Shown: positions 17,751 through 27,241, numbered from the stretch's first letter. The stretch: 64,000 nucleotides of DNA from Sphingobium sp. JS3065 (GCF_026427355.1 NZ_CP102664.1:2917501-2981500); one strand, 5' to 3'. Notes: generated by a model from the letters alone, not told the origin. Translations and numbers: made by a program.

Positions 17751-18182
17751 CTACCGAATCATCGCCATGGCGGGCGGCGCAGGCACCTCTCGCGTCGCCC
17801 CATAGGCGATGATGAGCGCCGTCGCCGCCATCCCGACCATCACAAGCCAGGTCAGCGTCGCCCCGCCGCCGCGCCACACCGTCGGCTTGTCCGCATCCAT
17901 GCCGAATGCGTGGGCGATTCGCGCCACCACCAGAATCAGCGCCGCGCCCCACAGCCAGATCGACGTGCCGACCGCCAGTTCCACCAGTGCGAAGAGAATC
18001 AGCGTCACCGGCACATATTCGACGAAATTGGCGTGCGCCCGCATCCGCTTGACCAGCAGCGTGCTGCCGCCATCGCCATGCAGCACCTGGTCCGCGATCC
18101 GGATTCGCGTGCAGCGTATCCCCAGCCACATATTGAGCAGCGCGCAGGCCCCCGCCAGAGTCAGCGTGATCGGCAGCAACAT
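17751..18182 (-). CDS. MAPEG family membrane protein
   Basis: A 143-residue membrane protein with four hydrophobic helices and the MAPEG (membrane-associated proteins in eicosanoid and glutathione metabolism) pattern: an LTLAGACALLNMWLGIRC helix, then RMRAHANFVEYVPVTLI with the conserved Arg-x-x-Asn-x-x-Glu, and ARIAHAFGM. It may be a membrane glutathione transferase or peroxidase. It converges on the metallo-hydrolase gene with only two bases between stops. Confidence 0.88.
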   Translation of the reverse strand: MLLPITLTLAGACALLNMWLGIRCTRIRIADQVLHGDGGSTLLVKRMRAHANFVEYVPVTLILFALVELAVGTSIWLWGAALILVVARIAHAFGMDADKPTVWRGGGATLTWLVMVGMAATALIIAYGATREVPAPPAMAMIR

Positions 18183-18248
18183 CGGATTTCCCCCCGTTTA
18201 TCGTGATGTCGCCAGAATAGGGCGCCACGGCGAAGGGGCAAGAAGGAC

Positions 18249-18276
18249 TTGCGCACGGGTCAAAAAACGCTATAGG
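18249..18276 (+). promoter_or_regulatory. candidate promoter of rpmF-plsX-fabH
   Basis: A ttgcgc box (18249-18254) and a tatagg box (18271-18276) are 16 bases apart and lie about 115 bases before rpmF, between it and the divergent MAPEG gene. The boxes share the ttgc- start seen before purH and rpmI. Confidence 0.4.
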
Positions 18277-18389
18277 CGCAGGGCTTCGCGATCATCCGGG
18301 CCGCATGGGTCTGCGGCGCCGTTGGCGTCCGCATCCATACGGAACTGGCCAGTCGCACTAAACGATCAATTACGGAATAAGGTGCCGAC

Positions 18390-18569
18390 ATGGCTGTCCC
18401 CAAGAGGAAAACGTCCCCCTCCCGTCGCGGCATGCGCCGCAGCCACGATTCGCTGCGCGTCGAAGCGTTCCAGGAATGCTCGAACTGCGGCGAACTGAAG
18501 CGCCCGCACAATCTGTGCGACGCCTGCGGCCATTATAACGGTCGCGAAATCGTCGCCGTCGGGGCCTGA
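18390..18569 (+). CDS. rpmF: ribosomal protein L32
   Basis: A 59-residue protein, [20 protein letters not shown] at the start, with two Cys-x-x-Cys pairs (CSNCG, CDACG) that bind zinc, then [10 protein letters not shown]. This is bacterial L32 in its usual alphaproteobacterial form with intact zinc ribbon. It sits 35 bases before plsX, the conserved rpmF-plsX-fabH order that links ribosome and membrane lipid synthesis. Confidence 0.97.
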   Translation: MAVPKRKTSPSRRGMRRSHDSLRVEAFQECSNCGELKRPHNLCDACGHYNGREIVAVGA

Positions 18570-18604
18570 CGACTAAGAATTTCTCCTGAAAAGGGTGCGT
18601 TAAC

Positions 18605-19663
18605 TTGTCCAGCCAACCGCGAATCGCAATCGACGCGATGGGCGGGGATGAAGGCGTGCGCGTGATGATGGCGGGCGTGGCGCTCGCCCGTCGCCGTCAC
18701 GATGGGCTGCGCTTCACCCTTTTCGGAGACGAAGCGCGGATCAAGTCCGCGCTCGACAACCACCCCAATCTGCGCGCCGCATCGGAAATCGTCCACGCGC
18801 CCGATGTCGTGGATGCGGGCGACAAGCCCAGCGTAGCCGTTCGCAAGAAGACCAGCTCCATGAGCATGGCCATCGCGGCGGTGAAGGCGGGTGATTGCGG
18901 CGCGGCTGTCTCCTCCGGCAATACCGGCGCGCTGATGGCGATGGCGAAGCTGGCCCTGCGCACCATGAAGGGCGTCGACCGGCCCGCGCTGGCCGCCATG
19001 CTGCCGACGCTCGGCGACAATGACGTGGTCATGCTGGACCTGGGCGCCAACACCGAATGCGATGCGCGCAACCTGGTGCAGTTCGCGGTGATGGGCGCGG
19101 CCTATGCCCGCATCGCCCTTGACCTCGAACGCCCTCGCGTCCGGCTGATGAACATCGGCACGGAGGAGATGAAGGGGACGGAGGAAATCCGCGACGCCGC
19201 CGCGATCCTGCGCGCCGCGACCAGCCTGCCGCTGTCCTTCGAAGGCTTCACCGAAGGCGACAAGATCGGCCGGGGCGATGTCGACGTCATCGTGTCGGAC
19301 GGCTTTTCCGGCAATGTCGCCTTGAAGACGGCGGAGGGCACGGCCCGTTTCGTCACCGACCTGCTGCGCACCGCCTTCACCAGCTCGATCCGCTCGAAAC
19401 TGGGCTTTCTGATCTCCAAGCCGGCGATGCATCTGCTGCGCCACCATCTTGACCCCAACAACCATAATGGGGCCGTCTTCCTGGGCCTCAACGGCGTCGT
19501 GGTGAAGAGCCATGGCAGCGCCAACGACAAGGGGGTGGCCAATGCCGTCCATGTCGCCGCGCGCCTGCTGGAAGAAGACATCACCCGGCGCATCGCCGCC
19601 GACATGCATGGGATCGAGGGGCTGACCGCCCCCGCATCCAGGATGGAGCTGCCCGCAAAGTGA
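18605..19663 (+). CDS. plsX: phosphate acyltransferase PlsX
   Basis: A 352-residue enzyme that turns acyl-ACP into acyl-phosphate for the PlsY step of phospholipid synthesis. Marks: [11 protein letters not shown] at the N terminus, [13 protein letters not shown] near residue 100, [28 protein letters not shown] and [15 protein letters not shown]. The start appears to be TTG at 18605 (MSSQPRI), giving the expected length. Its TGA overlaps the fabH GTG (GTGA). Acts at the cytoplasmic membrane face. Confidence 0.96.
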   Translation: MSSQPRIAIDAMGGDEGVRVMMAGVALARRRHDGLRFTLFGDEARIKSALDNHPNLRAASEIVHAPDVVDAGDKPSVAVRKKTSSMSMAIAAVKAGDCGAAVSSGNTGALMAMAKLALRTMKGVDRPALAAMLPTLGDNDVVMLDLGANTECDARNLVQFAVMGAAYARIALDLERPRVRLMNIGTEEMKGTEEIRDAAAILRAATSLPLSFEGFTEGDKIGRGDVDVIVSDGFSGNVALKTAEGTARFVTDLLRTAFTSSIRSKLGFLISKPAMHLLRHHLDPNNHNGAVFLGLNGVVVKSHGSANDKGVANAVHVAARLLEEDITRRIAADMHGIEGLTAPASRMELPAK

Positions 19664-20628
19664 TCCGCCGATCCGTTCTCCTGGGCACGGGCTCCGCCCT
19701 GCCGGTCCGCTCCGTCAGCAATGCCGAACTGGCGGAAACCGTGGACACGAGCGACGAATGGATCGTCGAGCGCACGGGCATCCGCACCCGCTACATAGCG
19801 GGCGAGGGCGAAACCACCGCCACGCTCGCCACGGACGCTGCCAGGGCCGCGCTGGAATCCGCGGGCATGTCCGCGCAGGACATCGACCTCATCATCCTGG
19901 CGACGGCAACACCCGACCAGACCTTTCCTGCCTCCGCCACCATCGTTCAGGCTGCGCTGGGCATCGACGATTGCGTCGCCTTCGACGTGGCGGCGGTCTG
20001 TTCCGGCTTCCTCTACGCCATCACCGTGGCGGACAGCATGATCTGCTCCGGCGCGGCGCGCAATGCGATCGTGATCGGTTCGGAAACCTTCAGCCGCATT
20101 CTCGACTGGGAAGACCGGACCACCTGCGTCCTTTTCGGCGACGGCGCGGGGGCGGTCGTGCTGGGCGCGGAGGAAAGCGCTGACGGCAAGCGCGGCATCC
20201 TCGCCTCGAAACTCCATGCCGACGGCCGCCACAACCAGCTTCTCTATGTCGACGGCGGCCCCTCCACTACGCAGACGGTCGGCAAGCTGCGCATGAAGGG
20301 GCAAGAAGTCTTCCGCCACGCCGTCACCAACCTGGCCTCGGTACTGACCGAAGTGATGGCCGCCGCCGACATGACCCCGGCGGACATCGACTGGCTGGTC
20401 CCGCATCAGGCCAATGCCCGCATCCTGGACGCCACCGCGCGGAAGCTGAAGCTGGCGCGGGAAAAGGTGGTGATGACGGTGGACCGCCATGCGAACACCT
20501 CCGCCGCGTCGGTGCCCCTGGCGCTCGATCTCGCCATGCGGGACGGGCGCATCAAGGCCGGCGACCTGCTGGTGCTGGAAGCGATGGGCGGCGGCTTCAC
20601 CTGGGGCGCCTGCGTTCTGCGGGTATAG
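19660..20628 (+). CDS. fabH: beta-ketoacyl-ACP synthase III (FabH)
   Basis: A 322-residue thiolase-fold enzyme that condenses acetyl-CoA with malonyl-ACP to begin fatty acid synthesis. The catalytic triad is visible: Cys in [12 protein letters not shown] (near residue 113), His in [11 protein letters not shown] (near 250) and Asn in [14 protein letters not shown] (near 280). The GTG start at 19660 is coupled to plsX. In many alphaproteobacteria ihfA follows fabH, but here purH does. Confidence 0.96.
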   Translation: MIRRSVLLGTGSALPVRSVSNAELAETVDTSDEWIVERTGIRTRYIAGEGETTATLATDAARAALESAGMSAQDIDLIILATATPDQTFPASATIVQAALGIDDCVAFDVAAVCSGFLYAITVADSMICSGAARNAIVIGSETFSRILDWEDRTTCVLFGDGAGAVVLGAEESADGKRGILASKLHADGRHNQLLYVDGGPSTTQTVGKLRMKGQEVFRHAVTNLASVLTEVMAAADMTPADIDWLVPHQANARILDATARKLKLAREKVVMTVDRHANTSAASVPLALDLAMRDGRIKAGDLLVLEAMGGGFTWGACVLRV

Positions 20629-20686
20629 ACGGGTTCGGCCCTTTCCGGCCCCGCATTTTCGCGCCGCCGTCATGTCCCTTACACGC

Positions 20687-20715
20687 TTGCCGCAACGGTC
20701 AAGCGGGACTAGAGG
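20687..20715 (+). promoter_or_regulatory. candidate promoter of purH
   Basis: A ttgccg box (20687-20692) and a tagagg box (20710-20715), 17 bases apart, in the 134-base gap between fabH and purH. No purine riboswitch or PurR-like site is evident. Confidence 0.38.
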
Positions 20716-20762
20716 GCTGCGGCAAGCCTGAACGCGGCACCCGAACAGCAGGAAGCACCTTC

Positions 20763-22352
20763 ATGTCAGACGTCACCATCAAACGCGCCCTTCTTTCCGT
20801 GTCGGACAAGTCCGGCCTCATCGAACTGGGCCAGGCGCTGGGCAAGCATGGCGTGGAACTGGTGTCGACCGGCGGCACGGCCAAGGCGCTGCGCGACGCG
20901 GGTCTTGCCGTGAAGGATATCTCCGACCTCACCGGCTTCCCGGAAATGATGGACGGCCGCGTCAAAACGCTGCATCCCAAGGTGCATGGCGGCCTGCTCG
21001 CCGTGCGCGACAATCCCGATCATGTCGCCTCCATGCAGCAGCATGAAATCGGCGCGATCGACCTGGTCGTCGTCAACCTCTATCCCTTCGCCGCCACTGT
21101 CGCCAAGGGCGCGGAGCGCGAGGAAATCATCGAGAATATCGACATTGGCGGCCCCTCCATGGTCCGCTCCGCCGCGAAGAATCATGAGAGCGTGGCGATC
21201 GTCACCGACCCCGCCGACTATGCCCGCCTGATCGCGGAAATGGAGGAAAAGGGCGGCGCGACCAGCTACGACTTCCGCCGGATGCTGGCGGCCAAGGCCT
21301 ATGCCGCCACCGCCGCCTATGACTCGATGATCGCAAGCTGGTTCGCCTTCGCCGATCAGGGCGTGCAGTTCCCCGAAACCCTCGCCGTGTCGAGCAAGCT
21401 GGGTTCGACCCTGCGCTATGGCGAGAATCCGCACCAGTCGGCGGCGCTGTATCTGCCGGTCGGCCCTTCGGCGAAGGGCATCGCCCAGGCGAAGCAGATC
21501 CAGGGCAAGGAACTCAGCTACAATAATTACAACGACGCCGACGCCGCGCTGGAACTGGTCAGCGAATTCCGCGACGGGCCGCCGACCGTCGTCATCGTCA
21601 AGCACGCCAATCCCTGCGGCGTGGCGACCGGCAATACGCTGATCGAGGCCTATGAAGCCGCGCTCGCCTGCGACAGCGTCTCGGCCTTCGGCGGCATCAT
21701 CGCCGTGAACCGCCCGCTCGACGGCCCGACCGCCGAAGCGATCAGCGGTATCTTCACCGAAGTCGTCGCCGCGCCCGACGCGGACGAGGATGCCAAGGCG
21801 ATCTTCGCGAAGAAGAAGAACCTCCGCCTGCTGCTGACCGGTGCACTGCCCGATCCGGCGCGTCCCGGCCTTCAGATCAAGAGCATCGCCGGCGGGCTGC
21901 TGGTGCAGGGCCGCGACAATGGCCGCATCAGCCGCGACCAGTTGAAGGTCGTGACCAGGCGCGCTCCGACCGAACAGGAACTGAGCGACTGCCTGTTCGC
22001 CTGGACCGTCGCAAAGCATGTGAAGTCCAACGCCATCGTCTATGCGAAGGACAACGGCACCGCAGGCATCGGCGCGGGGCAGATGAACCGTCTCGAATCC
22101 GCCCGCATCGCCGCGTGGAAGGCCAGGGACGCTGCCGAAAAGGCGGGCTGGAGCGAAGCCCGCACCATCGGATCGGCGGTCGCCTCCGACGCTTTCTTCC
22201 CCTTTGCCGACGGCCTGCTGGCAGCGGTCGAGGCGGGTGCGACGGCGGTGATCCAGCCGGGCGGATCGATCCGCGATGACGAGGTGATCGCCGCCGCCGA
22301 TGAAGCGGGCCTCGCCATGGTCTTCACCGGCATGCGCCACTTCCGTCACTGA
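20763..22352 (+). CDS. purH: bifunctional AICAR formyltransferase / IMP cyclohydrolase
   Basis: A 529-residue enzyme for the last two steps of purine synthesis. Residues about 1-200 form the MGS-like IMP cyclohydrolase domain ([43 protein letters not shown]). The rest is the AICAR transformylase with [28 protein letters not shown] (catalytic Lys-His), and [11 protein letters not shown] near the C terminus. Length equals the family's usual size. It stands alone with an aggaag box before the ATG. Confidence 0.97.
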   Translation: MSDVTIKRALLSVSDKSGLIELGQALGKHGVELVSTGGTAKALRDAGLAVKDISDLTGFPEMMDGRVKTLHPKVHGGLLAVRDNPDHVASMQQHEIGAIDLVVVNLYPFAATVAKGAEREEIIENIDIGGPSMVRSAAKNHESVAIVTDPADYARLIAEMEEKGGATSYDFRRMLAAKAYAATAAYDSMIASWFAFADQGVQFPETLAVSSKLGSTLRYGENPHQSAALYLPVGPSAKGIAQAKQIQGKELSYNNYNDADAALELVSEFRDGPPTVVIVKHANPCGVATGNTLIEAYEAALACDSVSAFGGIIAVNRPLDGPTAEAISGIFTEVVAAPDADEDAKAIFAKKKNLRLLLTGALPDPARPGLQIKSIAGGLLVQGRDNGRISRDQLKVVTRRAPTEQELSDCLFAWTVAKHVKSNAIVYAKDNGTAGIGAGQMNRLESARIAAWKARDAAEKAGWSEARTIGSAVASDAFFPFADGLLAAVEAGATAVIQPGGSIRDDEVIAAADEAGLAMVFTGMRHFRH

Positions 22353-22364
22353 TCGTAAAATGAC

Positions 22365-22401
22365 GCGGGTGCGAAGGTGGATTCGATCCTTTCGCATCCG
22401 C
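22365..22401. other. hairpin downstream of purH
   Basis: Arms gcgggtgcgaa (22365-22375) and ttcgcatccgc (22391-22401) pair at 10 of 11 positions, with the remaining pair G-T, around a 15-base loop. An a-rich run follows instead of T, so it is a weak terminator candidate on this strand; on the opposite strand no gene uses it. Confidence 0.4.
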
Positions 22402-22535
22402 AAAAATAGCGGTTTTCAGCCAATTTCCGTGAACTGGCCCTTTCCAACGGCCTGCACGAAGCCTATTTGGGAACATGACCCTTCTCCCATGTCAGGCGAG
22501 GGGCGGACCGACTTAGTTCGACAGGAGAATATAGG

Positions 22536-22877
22536 ATGACCAGAAAGACGCTGGTGGCGCTTGCCGCCGCTATGGTTCTCGCGCTGCCCGCCGCCAATGC
22601 CTTTGCCGGCATCAACGACATGGATGTGGTCGTCGACGGCCGCACAGGCGCGGAAACCCGCAGCATCGCGGTATCGATGGCTGATCTCAACCTGACCAGC
22701 ACGCATGGCGCGCGCATGGCCGATTCGCGCATCACCAAGGCCGCCAAGAAGGTGTGCGGCTGGATGAGCGGATCGATCCTGCCCGAAACGCCTGATTATC
22801 GCGCCTGTTTCGGCGAAGCGCTGGACGGCGCCCGCACGGACCTTGATACGTTGATCCAGTCGCAGCGTCAGGGCTGA
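22536..22877 (+). CDS. UrcA family secreted protein
   Basis: A 113-residue exported protein. Residues 1-24 are a signal peptide (LVALAAAMVLALPAANAFA, cut before GIND). The mature part has the UrcA pattern: a SIAVSMADLNLTSTHGARMA strand-turn, RITKAAKKVCGW with one Cys, and YRACFGEALDGAR with the second, likely a disulfide. The family is frequent in sphingomonads and relatives; function is unknown. A strong ggagaata box precedes the ATG. It is monocistronic. Confidence 0.85.
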   Translation: MTRKTLVALAAAMVLALPAANAFAGINDMDVVVDGRTGAETRSIAVSMADLNLTSTHGARMADSRITKAAKKVCGWMSGSILPETPDYRACFGEALDGARTDLDTLIQSQRQG

Positions 22878-23008
22878 TCCCGAAGACCGGAGCCGGCGGC
22901 CTGATGGTTGCCGGCACCCTCTGAACTTGCATTTTTACCGGGCATTAACTACTCCTTAGAAGATTTTCTTCACCTAGATCGGCGAAGGATTTCATCGGGG
23001 GGCCTTGG

Positions 23009-24535
23009 ATGCCGCAGAACGACCACAATGTGGATGTCGCCATTATTGGCGCGGGTCCGGCTGGCCTTACCGCTGCTTATTTGCTGACCAAAAAAGGTTA
23101 TTCGGTCCGGGTGATCGAAAAGGATCCCGTCTATGTTGGCGGGATCAGCCGAACGGTGGAATGGGAGGGCTTTCGTTTCGACATTGGCGGCCATCGCTTC
23201 TTTTCCAAGTCGAAGGAGGTCGTCGACCTCTGGAACGAAATCCTGCCCGATGATTTCATCCAGCGCCCCCGGATGAGCCGCATCTATTATGAGGGCAAAT
23301 TCTACAGCTATCCGCTGCGCGCCTTCGAAGCGCTCGGCAATCTGGGCATCTGGCGCTCGACGCTCTGCATGGCGAGTTTCGCCAAGGCAAAGCTGTTCCC
23401 CAATCGCGACGTCCGCTCCTTCCAGGACTGGACCGTCAACGCCTTCGGCCACAAGCTGTTCTCCATCTTCTTCAAAACCTATACGGAGAAGGTCTGGGGC
23501 ATGCCCTGCGACGAGATGTCGGCGGACTGGGCGGCGCAGCGCATCAAGGGCCTGTCGCTCTGGGGCGCGGTCGTGGACGGCCTGAAGCGGTCGCTCGGCC
23601 TCAACAGGCGGCCCAATGACGGCATGGCGACCAAGACGCTGCTGGAAAGCTTCCGCTATCCGCGCCTCGGCCCCGGCATGATGTGGGACGCGGCGCGCGA
23701 TTTCGTGGTGGAGGGCGGCAATCAAGTGCTGATGGCCCATAGCCTGGACCAGCTTTCGCAGGATCAGGCCAACGGTCGCTGGCGCATGGTCGCGCAGGGA
23801 CCGGACGGCGAAGTCGCGATCAACGCCGCCCATGTCATCAGTTCCGCGCCGATGCGCGAACTGGCCGGGCGCATCCATCCGCTGCCTGCGACGCTGGGCC
23901 ATGCGATGGAACTCAAATATCGCGACTTCCTGACCGTGGCGCTGATGGTGAAGGGTCGGGATATCTTCCCCGACAACTGGATCTACATCCACGACAGCAA
24001 GGTGAAGGTCGGCCGCATCCAGAATTTCCGGAGCTGGTCGCCCGAAATGGTGCCCGATCCGGACCTGGCCTGCGTCGGCCTGGAATATTTCTGTTTCGAG
24101 GGCGACGGCCTCTGGTCGGCGAGCGACGCCGATCTGATCGACCTGGCGAAGAGGGAAATGGCGATCCTTGGCCTGTGCGATCCCGGCGATGTCGTTGGCG
24201 GCGCGGTGGTGCGGCAGGAAAAGGCCTATCCGGTCTATGACGACAGCTATGCCGCCAATGTCCTCGCCACGCGGACGGAGTTGCAGCGGCTTTACCCCAC
24301 GCTGCATCTGGTCGGCCGCAACGGCATGCACCGCTACAATAATCAGGACCATGCGATGATGACGGCGATGCTGACCGTCCGCAACATCGAGGCGGGCGAA
24401 CAGCTTTACGACATTTGGGCGGTCAATGAAGACGCCGAATATCATGAGGCGGGGGAGGAAGGCCAGGACGCAGCCGGACAGCACGCCGCCCTGTCGAGCG
24501 AACGCCTGGTGCCCAACCGATTGAAGGCGGCCTGA
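23009..24535 (+). CDS. FAD-dependent oxidoreductase, UDP-galactopyranose-mutase-like
   Basis: A 508-residue flavoprotein of the amine oxidase/UGM superfamily. The N terminus has the Rossmann motif VAIIGAGPAGLTAAYLL, the Glu that binds ribose (VIEKDP), and the GGISRTVEWEGFRFDIGGHR stretch typical of UGM and related enzymes. The C-terminal FAD contact is LVGRNGMHRYNNQDHAMM. Substrate is unknown; sugar-nucleotide or polyprenyl-sugar chemistry fits the neighbours. The first of a three-gene run: gtrA starts five bases after its stop. It ends in an acidic, low-complexity tail (about residues 475-508). Confidence 0.8.
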   Translation: MPQNDHNVDVAIIGAGPAGLTAAYLLTKKGYSVRVIEKDPVYVGGISRTVEWEGFRFDIGGHRFFSKSKEVVDLWNEILPDDFIQRPRMSRIYYEGKFYSYPLRAFEALGNLGIWRSTLCMASFAKAKLFPNRDVRSFQDWTVNAFGHKLFSIFFKTYTEKVWGMPCDEMSADWAAQRIKGLSLWGAVVDGLKRSLGLNRRPNDGMATKTLLESFRYPRLGPGMMWDAARDFVVEGGNQVLMAHSLDQLSQDQANGRWRMVAQGPDGEVAINAAHVISSAPMRELAGRIHPLPATLGHAMELKYRDFLTVALMVKGRDIFPDNWIYIHDSKVKVGRIQNFRSWSPEMVPDPDLACVGLEYFCFEGDGLWSASDADLIDLAKREMAILGLCDPGDVVGGAVVRQEKAYPVYDDSYAANVLATRTELQRLYPTLHLVGRNGMHRYNNQDHAMMTAMLTVRNIEAGEQLYDIWAVNEDAEYHEAGEEGQDAAGQHAALSSERLVPNRLKAA

Positions 24536-24540
24536 CCGAC

Positions 24541-24960
24541 ATGCCCCATTGGGTGCGCACTATGGCCGGGCCGGTGAACGCCGTCATTGGCCGTTTCACC
24601 TTCACGCGCTATCTGCTGGCCAGCATCTGCGCCCTGTCGGGCGACTTTGCGCTGTTCATGATGTTGAACCATATGGGCCTGCCGCCCGCCCTCGCCGCGC
24701 TTGGCGGCTATTCGGGCGGACTTGTCCTGCATTGGCTGATCAGCGTTCGCTTCGTCTTCGAAATGCCGCAACCGGCCACCCATGCGCAGCGCATCGCCTT
24801 CATCGCCAGCGCGCTGATCGGCATGGCGATCACCATGACGGTGGTCGGCGGCTTGAGCGGCCTGGGCCTGTCGCCCGCAATGGCCAAGCTGATGGCGGTT
24901 CCGGTCAGCTTCCTGTCCGTCTATGCGATCCGGAAATATGGCATCTTCGCCCGCGCTTGA
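24541..24960 (+). CDS. GtrA-like membrane protein
   Basis: A 139-residue protein with four transmembrane helices of the GtrA/DPMS-like family: FTRYLLASICALSGDFALF, LGGYSGGLVLHWLISVRFVF and a final MAVPVSFLSVYAIRKYGIF. GtrA proteins are thought to flip undecaprenyl- or decaprenyl-linked sugars across the inner membrane. The usual partner GtrB (a GT2 glycosyltransferase) is not present here. It follows the flavoprotein gene closely and overlaps the next gene. Confidence 0.88.
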   Translation: MPHWVRTMAGPVNAVIGRFTFTRYLLASICALSGDFALFMMLNHMGLPPALAALGGYSGGLVLHWLISVRFVFEMPQPATHAQRIAFIASALIGMAITMTVVGGLSGLGLSPAMAKLMAVPVSFLSVYAIRKYGIFARA

Positions 24961-26788
24961 ATCCAGCTCCCTTCCCGTCAAACCCCTGATCGCTCGCTGG
25001 CAGATCGGCGTCGGGGTGTTGCTGGCCTGGCTTTTATGCTGCGCCGTCATGCTCTGGCTGTCGCGCAACGGCCTGACGAGGCTTGATTTCCGCGACCCCG
25101 ACGACGCCATGCGGTTGCAGCAGGTCCGCGACTGGCTGCATGGGCAGGGTTTCCGGGATGTCAGCCAGCATCGCGTCAATCCGCCGATGGGGGGACCGAT
25201 GCATTGGTCGCGCATCGTCGACATGCCGATCGCCGCGCTGATTCTTTTGCTGCGCCCGCTATTGGGAACGGCGGCGGCGGAACTCGTCGCCTGTGCGTTG
25301 GCGCCCCTGCTGACGCTGGGCGCGCTGACCGGCACGCTTTTCCTGGCGGTCAGGCGGGCCACCGGCAGAAGCGTCACCGCCCTCCTCGCGCTGGTCCTGC
25401 TGCTGACGACGCCCACCATATTGGTCCAGTTCACGCCGCTTCGGATCGACCATCATGGGTGGCAGATCTGGATGGCCGCCATGGCCCTGTGCGGAGCGAT
25501 GGACGGGCGCCGCGCCAGGGGCGGCGTCACGGCGGGACTGGCGCTGGCGGTCTGGCTTCAGATTTCCAGCGAAGCCTTGCCCTATGCCGCGCTGTTCGCG
25601 GGCGCCTTCGCCCTGCGCTACTGGCTTGACGCGGGGGAGGGGGCGCGGCTGCGCGCCTTCGCCGTCACGCTTGGCGGCGGCGCGCTCGCCCTGCTGTTGG
25701 TGCTGCGCGGTTTGCAGGCGCCGCTGATCCGGCAATGCGACGGCCTGTCGGCGGCCTATGTCTGGCCGCTCATGGCCTTTGCGCTGGCGATGCCCCTGGC
25801 CTTGCGCCTGCTCGGTTCAGCCTCGATCCAACGTCGTTTCCTGGCGACGGCGGCAGGGGGCGTCTCTGCGATCGGCCTGTTCCTGCTGACCGGGGGCGCA
25901 TGTCTTTCGGGCGATCCGTTCAAGGCCCTTGGCCCCGTGGCCTATCGCCTCTGGTATCTGCAGGTGAAGGAAGGCCGCCCGATCTGGGAACAGGGCCTGT
26001 TGATGGGGGGCATCATCCTCCTTCCGGCGGTGATGGGCCTGATCGGTACGATCTTCGCCGCCAGGGCGACCAGGGACCGCGAAGCGCGGGAAGGCTGGAT
26101 CGTCATCGCGCTGTTGCTGGGCGGCGCCATCGCCGTCGCGATCCTGGTGCTGCGCGCCATGTCGGTGGCGCATGTCCTGGCGCTGCCGGGCATCGCATGG
26201 CTGCTGCTGACGATATTCCAGCATATCCAGACCTGGACGAAGGCCGCGGCGAGGATATTGGTGACGGCGGCCGTCGCCATATTGTTCACGCCGGCGGGCC
26301 TTTGCGGGGCGTGGGTTCTGATCGCGAGCGGCGTGGCGGAGAAGGAGCAGCCCGAAACCGTCAATTGCCGGACGTCGGCCATCTTGGCGTCGTTGCGCGC
26401 CCTCCCCAAAGCGACCTTGTTCGCCCCGCTCGATCTGGGCCCCGACATCCTCGTGCAGACCAGCCATAGCGTGATCGGCACGGCCCATCATCGCAACGCG
26501 GTCGGCATCACCACCGTGATCGAAGGGTTCACCGCTACGCCCGACAAAGCCCAGACCATCATCATGGGCCTGAATGGCGGGAAAGGCGCGGACTATATCG
26601 TGACCTGCCATGAACTGAACGAGGTCAAGCATTATCGCGCGGATTTCCCGCAGAGCCTGGCCGCGGTCCTGGCGCGCAACAAGCCGCCACGCTGGTTGCA
26701 GCCCGTCCCCGGCAAGGGGCCGCTCCGCATCTACAAGGTCGTGGCTCAGCCCGGCACGAAGGTCAGCGCGACGCCGTTCATGCAGTAA
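24938..26788 (+). CDS. polytopic GT-C-like membrane protein (possible glycosyltransferase)
   Basis: A 616-residue protein with about 11-13 transmembrane helices and a C-terminal soluble region (about 480-616). After helix 1 it has FRDPDDAMRLQQVRDWL, an Asp-rich periplasmic loop like the catalytic Asp loop of GT-C enzymes, and later LRIDHHGWQIWMA, resembling the DHH region of STT3/AglB-like proteins. The C-terminal part has two Cys (TVNCRTSA, IVTCHELN). Two starts are possible (24923 or 24938); both overlap gtrA. It likely uses a lipid-linked sugar, but donor and acceptor are unknown. Its 3' end overlaps the convergent msrB by 43 bases. Confidence 0.7.
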   Translation: MASSPALESSSLPVKPLIARWQIGVGVLLAWLLCCAVMLWLSRNGLTRLDFRDPDDAMRLQQVRDWLHGQGFRDVSQHRVNPPMGGPMHWSRIVDMPIAALILLLRPLLGTAAAELVACALAPLLTLGALTGTLFLAVRRATGRSVTALLALVLLLTTPTILVQFTPLRIDHHGWQIWMAAMALCGAMDGRRARGGVTAGLALAVWLQISSEALPYAALFAGAFALRYWLDAGEGARLRAFAVTLGGGALALLLVLRGLQAPLIRQCDGLSAAYVWPLMAFALAMPLALRLLGSASIQRRFLATAAGGVSAIGLFLLTGGACLSGDPFKALGPVAYRLWYLQVKEGRPIWEQGLLMGGIILLPAVMGLIGTIFAARATRDREAREGWIVIALLLGGAIAVAILVLRAMSVAHVLALPGIAWLLLTIFQHIQTWTKAAARILVTAAVAILFTPAGLCGAWVLIASGVAEKEQPETVNCRTSAILASLRALPKATLFAPLDLGPDILVQTSHSVIGTAHHRNAVGITTVIEGFTATPDKAQTIIMGLNGGKGADYIVTCHELNEVKHYRADFPQSLAAVLARNKPPRWLQPVPGKGPLRIYKVVAQPGTKVSATPFMQ

Positions 26789-27234
26789 CGCTTTCCGGTG
26801 GGCTTCGGCCCGTCGTCGAAGACATGGCCCAGATGCCCGCCGCAACGGCTGCAATGCACCTCGGTGCGGGGATAGCCGAGTTCGAAATCGCGTGACGTGC
26901 CGACGGATCGGGGCAGGGGCGCCCAGAAGCTGGGCCAGCCTGTGCCGCTATCGAATTTGGTCTTTGAACTGAACAGCGGTTGGGCGCAGCCCGCGCAGGC
27001 GAAGGTGCCCGGACGATGTTCCTTGTTGAGCGGGCTGGTGAAGGGATGTTCGGTCGAGCGCCGACGCAGCACCCGATAGGCGAGCGGACTCAGCCTTTTG
27101 CGCCATTCCGCATCGCCGAGGGCGAAGGGATAGGCGGCTTCGGCCCTGCCCAGCCCCGATTGCCACAGGACAAGCATCGTCGCGGCGCAGCCGCCGATGC
27201 CGAGAAATCGCCGCCGATCCATGGACAGCGTCAT
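26746..27234 (-). CDS. msrB: peptide-methionine (R)-S-oxide reductase, Tat-exported
   Basis: A 162-residue MsrB that repairs methionine-R-sulfoxide in proteins. The N terminus has a twin-arginine signal (MDRRRFLGIGG, then a hydrophobic stretch ending AEA), so it should work in the periplasm. The reductase domain has the two zinc CxxC pairs (FACAGCAQ, HCSRCGGHLG), the GTGWPSF substrate motif and the catalytic Cys in RYCMNGVALTF. It sits seven bases before the ABC permease stop-to-start order, so probably reads as the last-added upstream gene of that operon or from its own promoter. Confidence 0.92.
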   Translation of the reverse strand: MTLSMDRRRFLGIGGCAATMLVLWQSGLGRAEAAYPFALGDAEWRKRLSPLAYRVLRRRSTEHPFTSPLNKEHRPGTFACAGCAQPLFSSKTKFDSGTGWPSFWAPLPRSVGTSRDFELGYPRTEVHCSRCGGHLGHVFDDGPKPTGKRYCMNGVALTFVPG

Positions 27235-27241
27235 AGCTGGG

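Noticed and set aside
22365..22401. Rho-independent terminator of purH
   Set aside because: The hairpin is real, but an A-run rather than a T-run follows on the coding strand, so I list it only as a hairpin.
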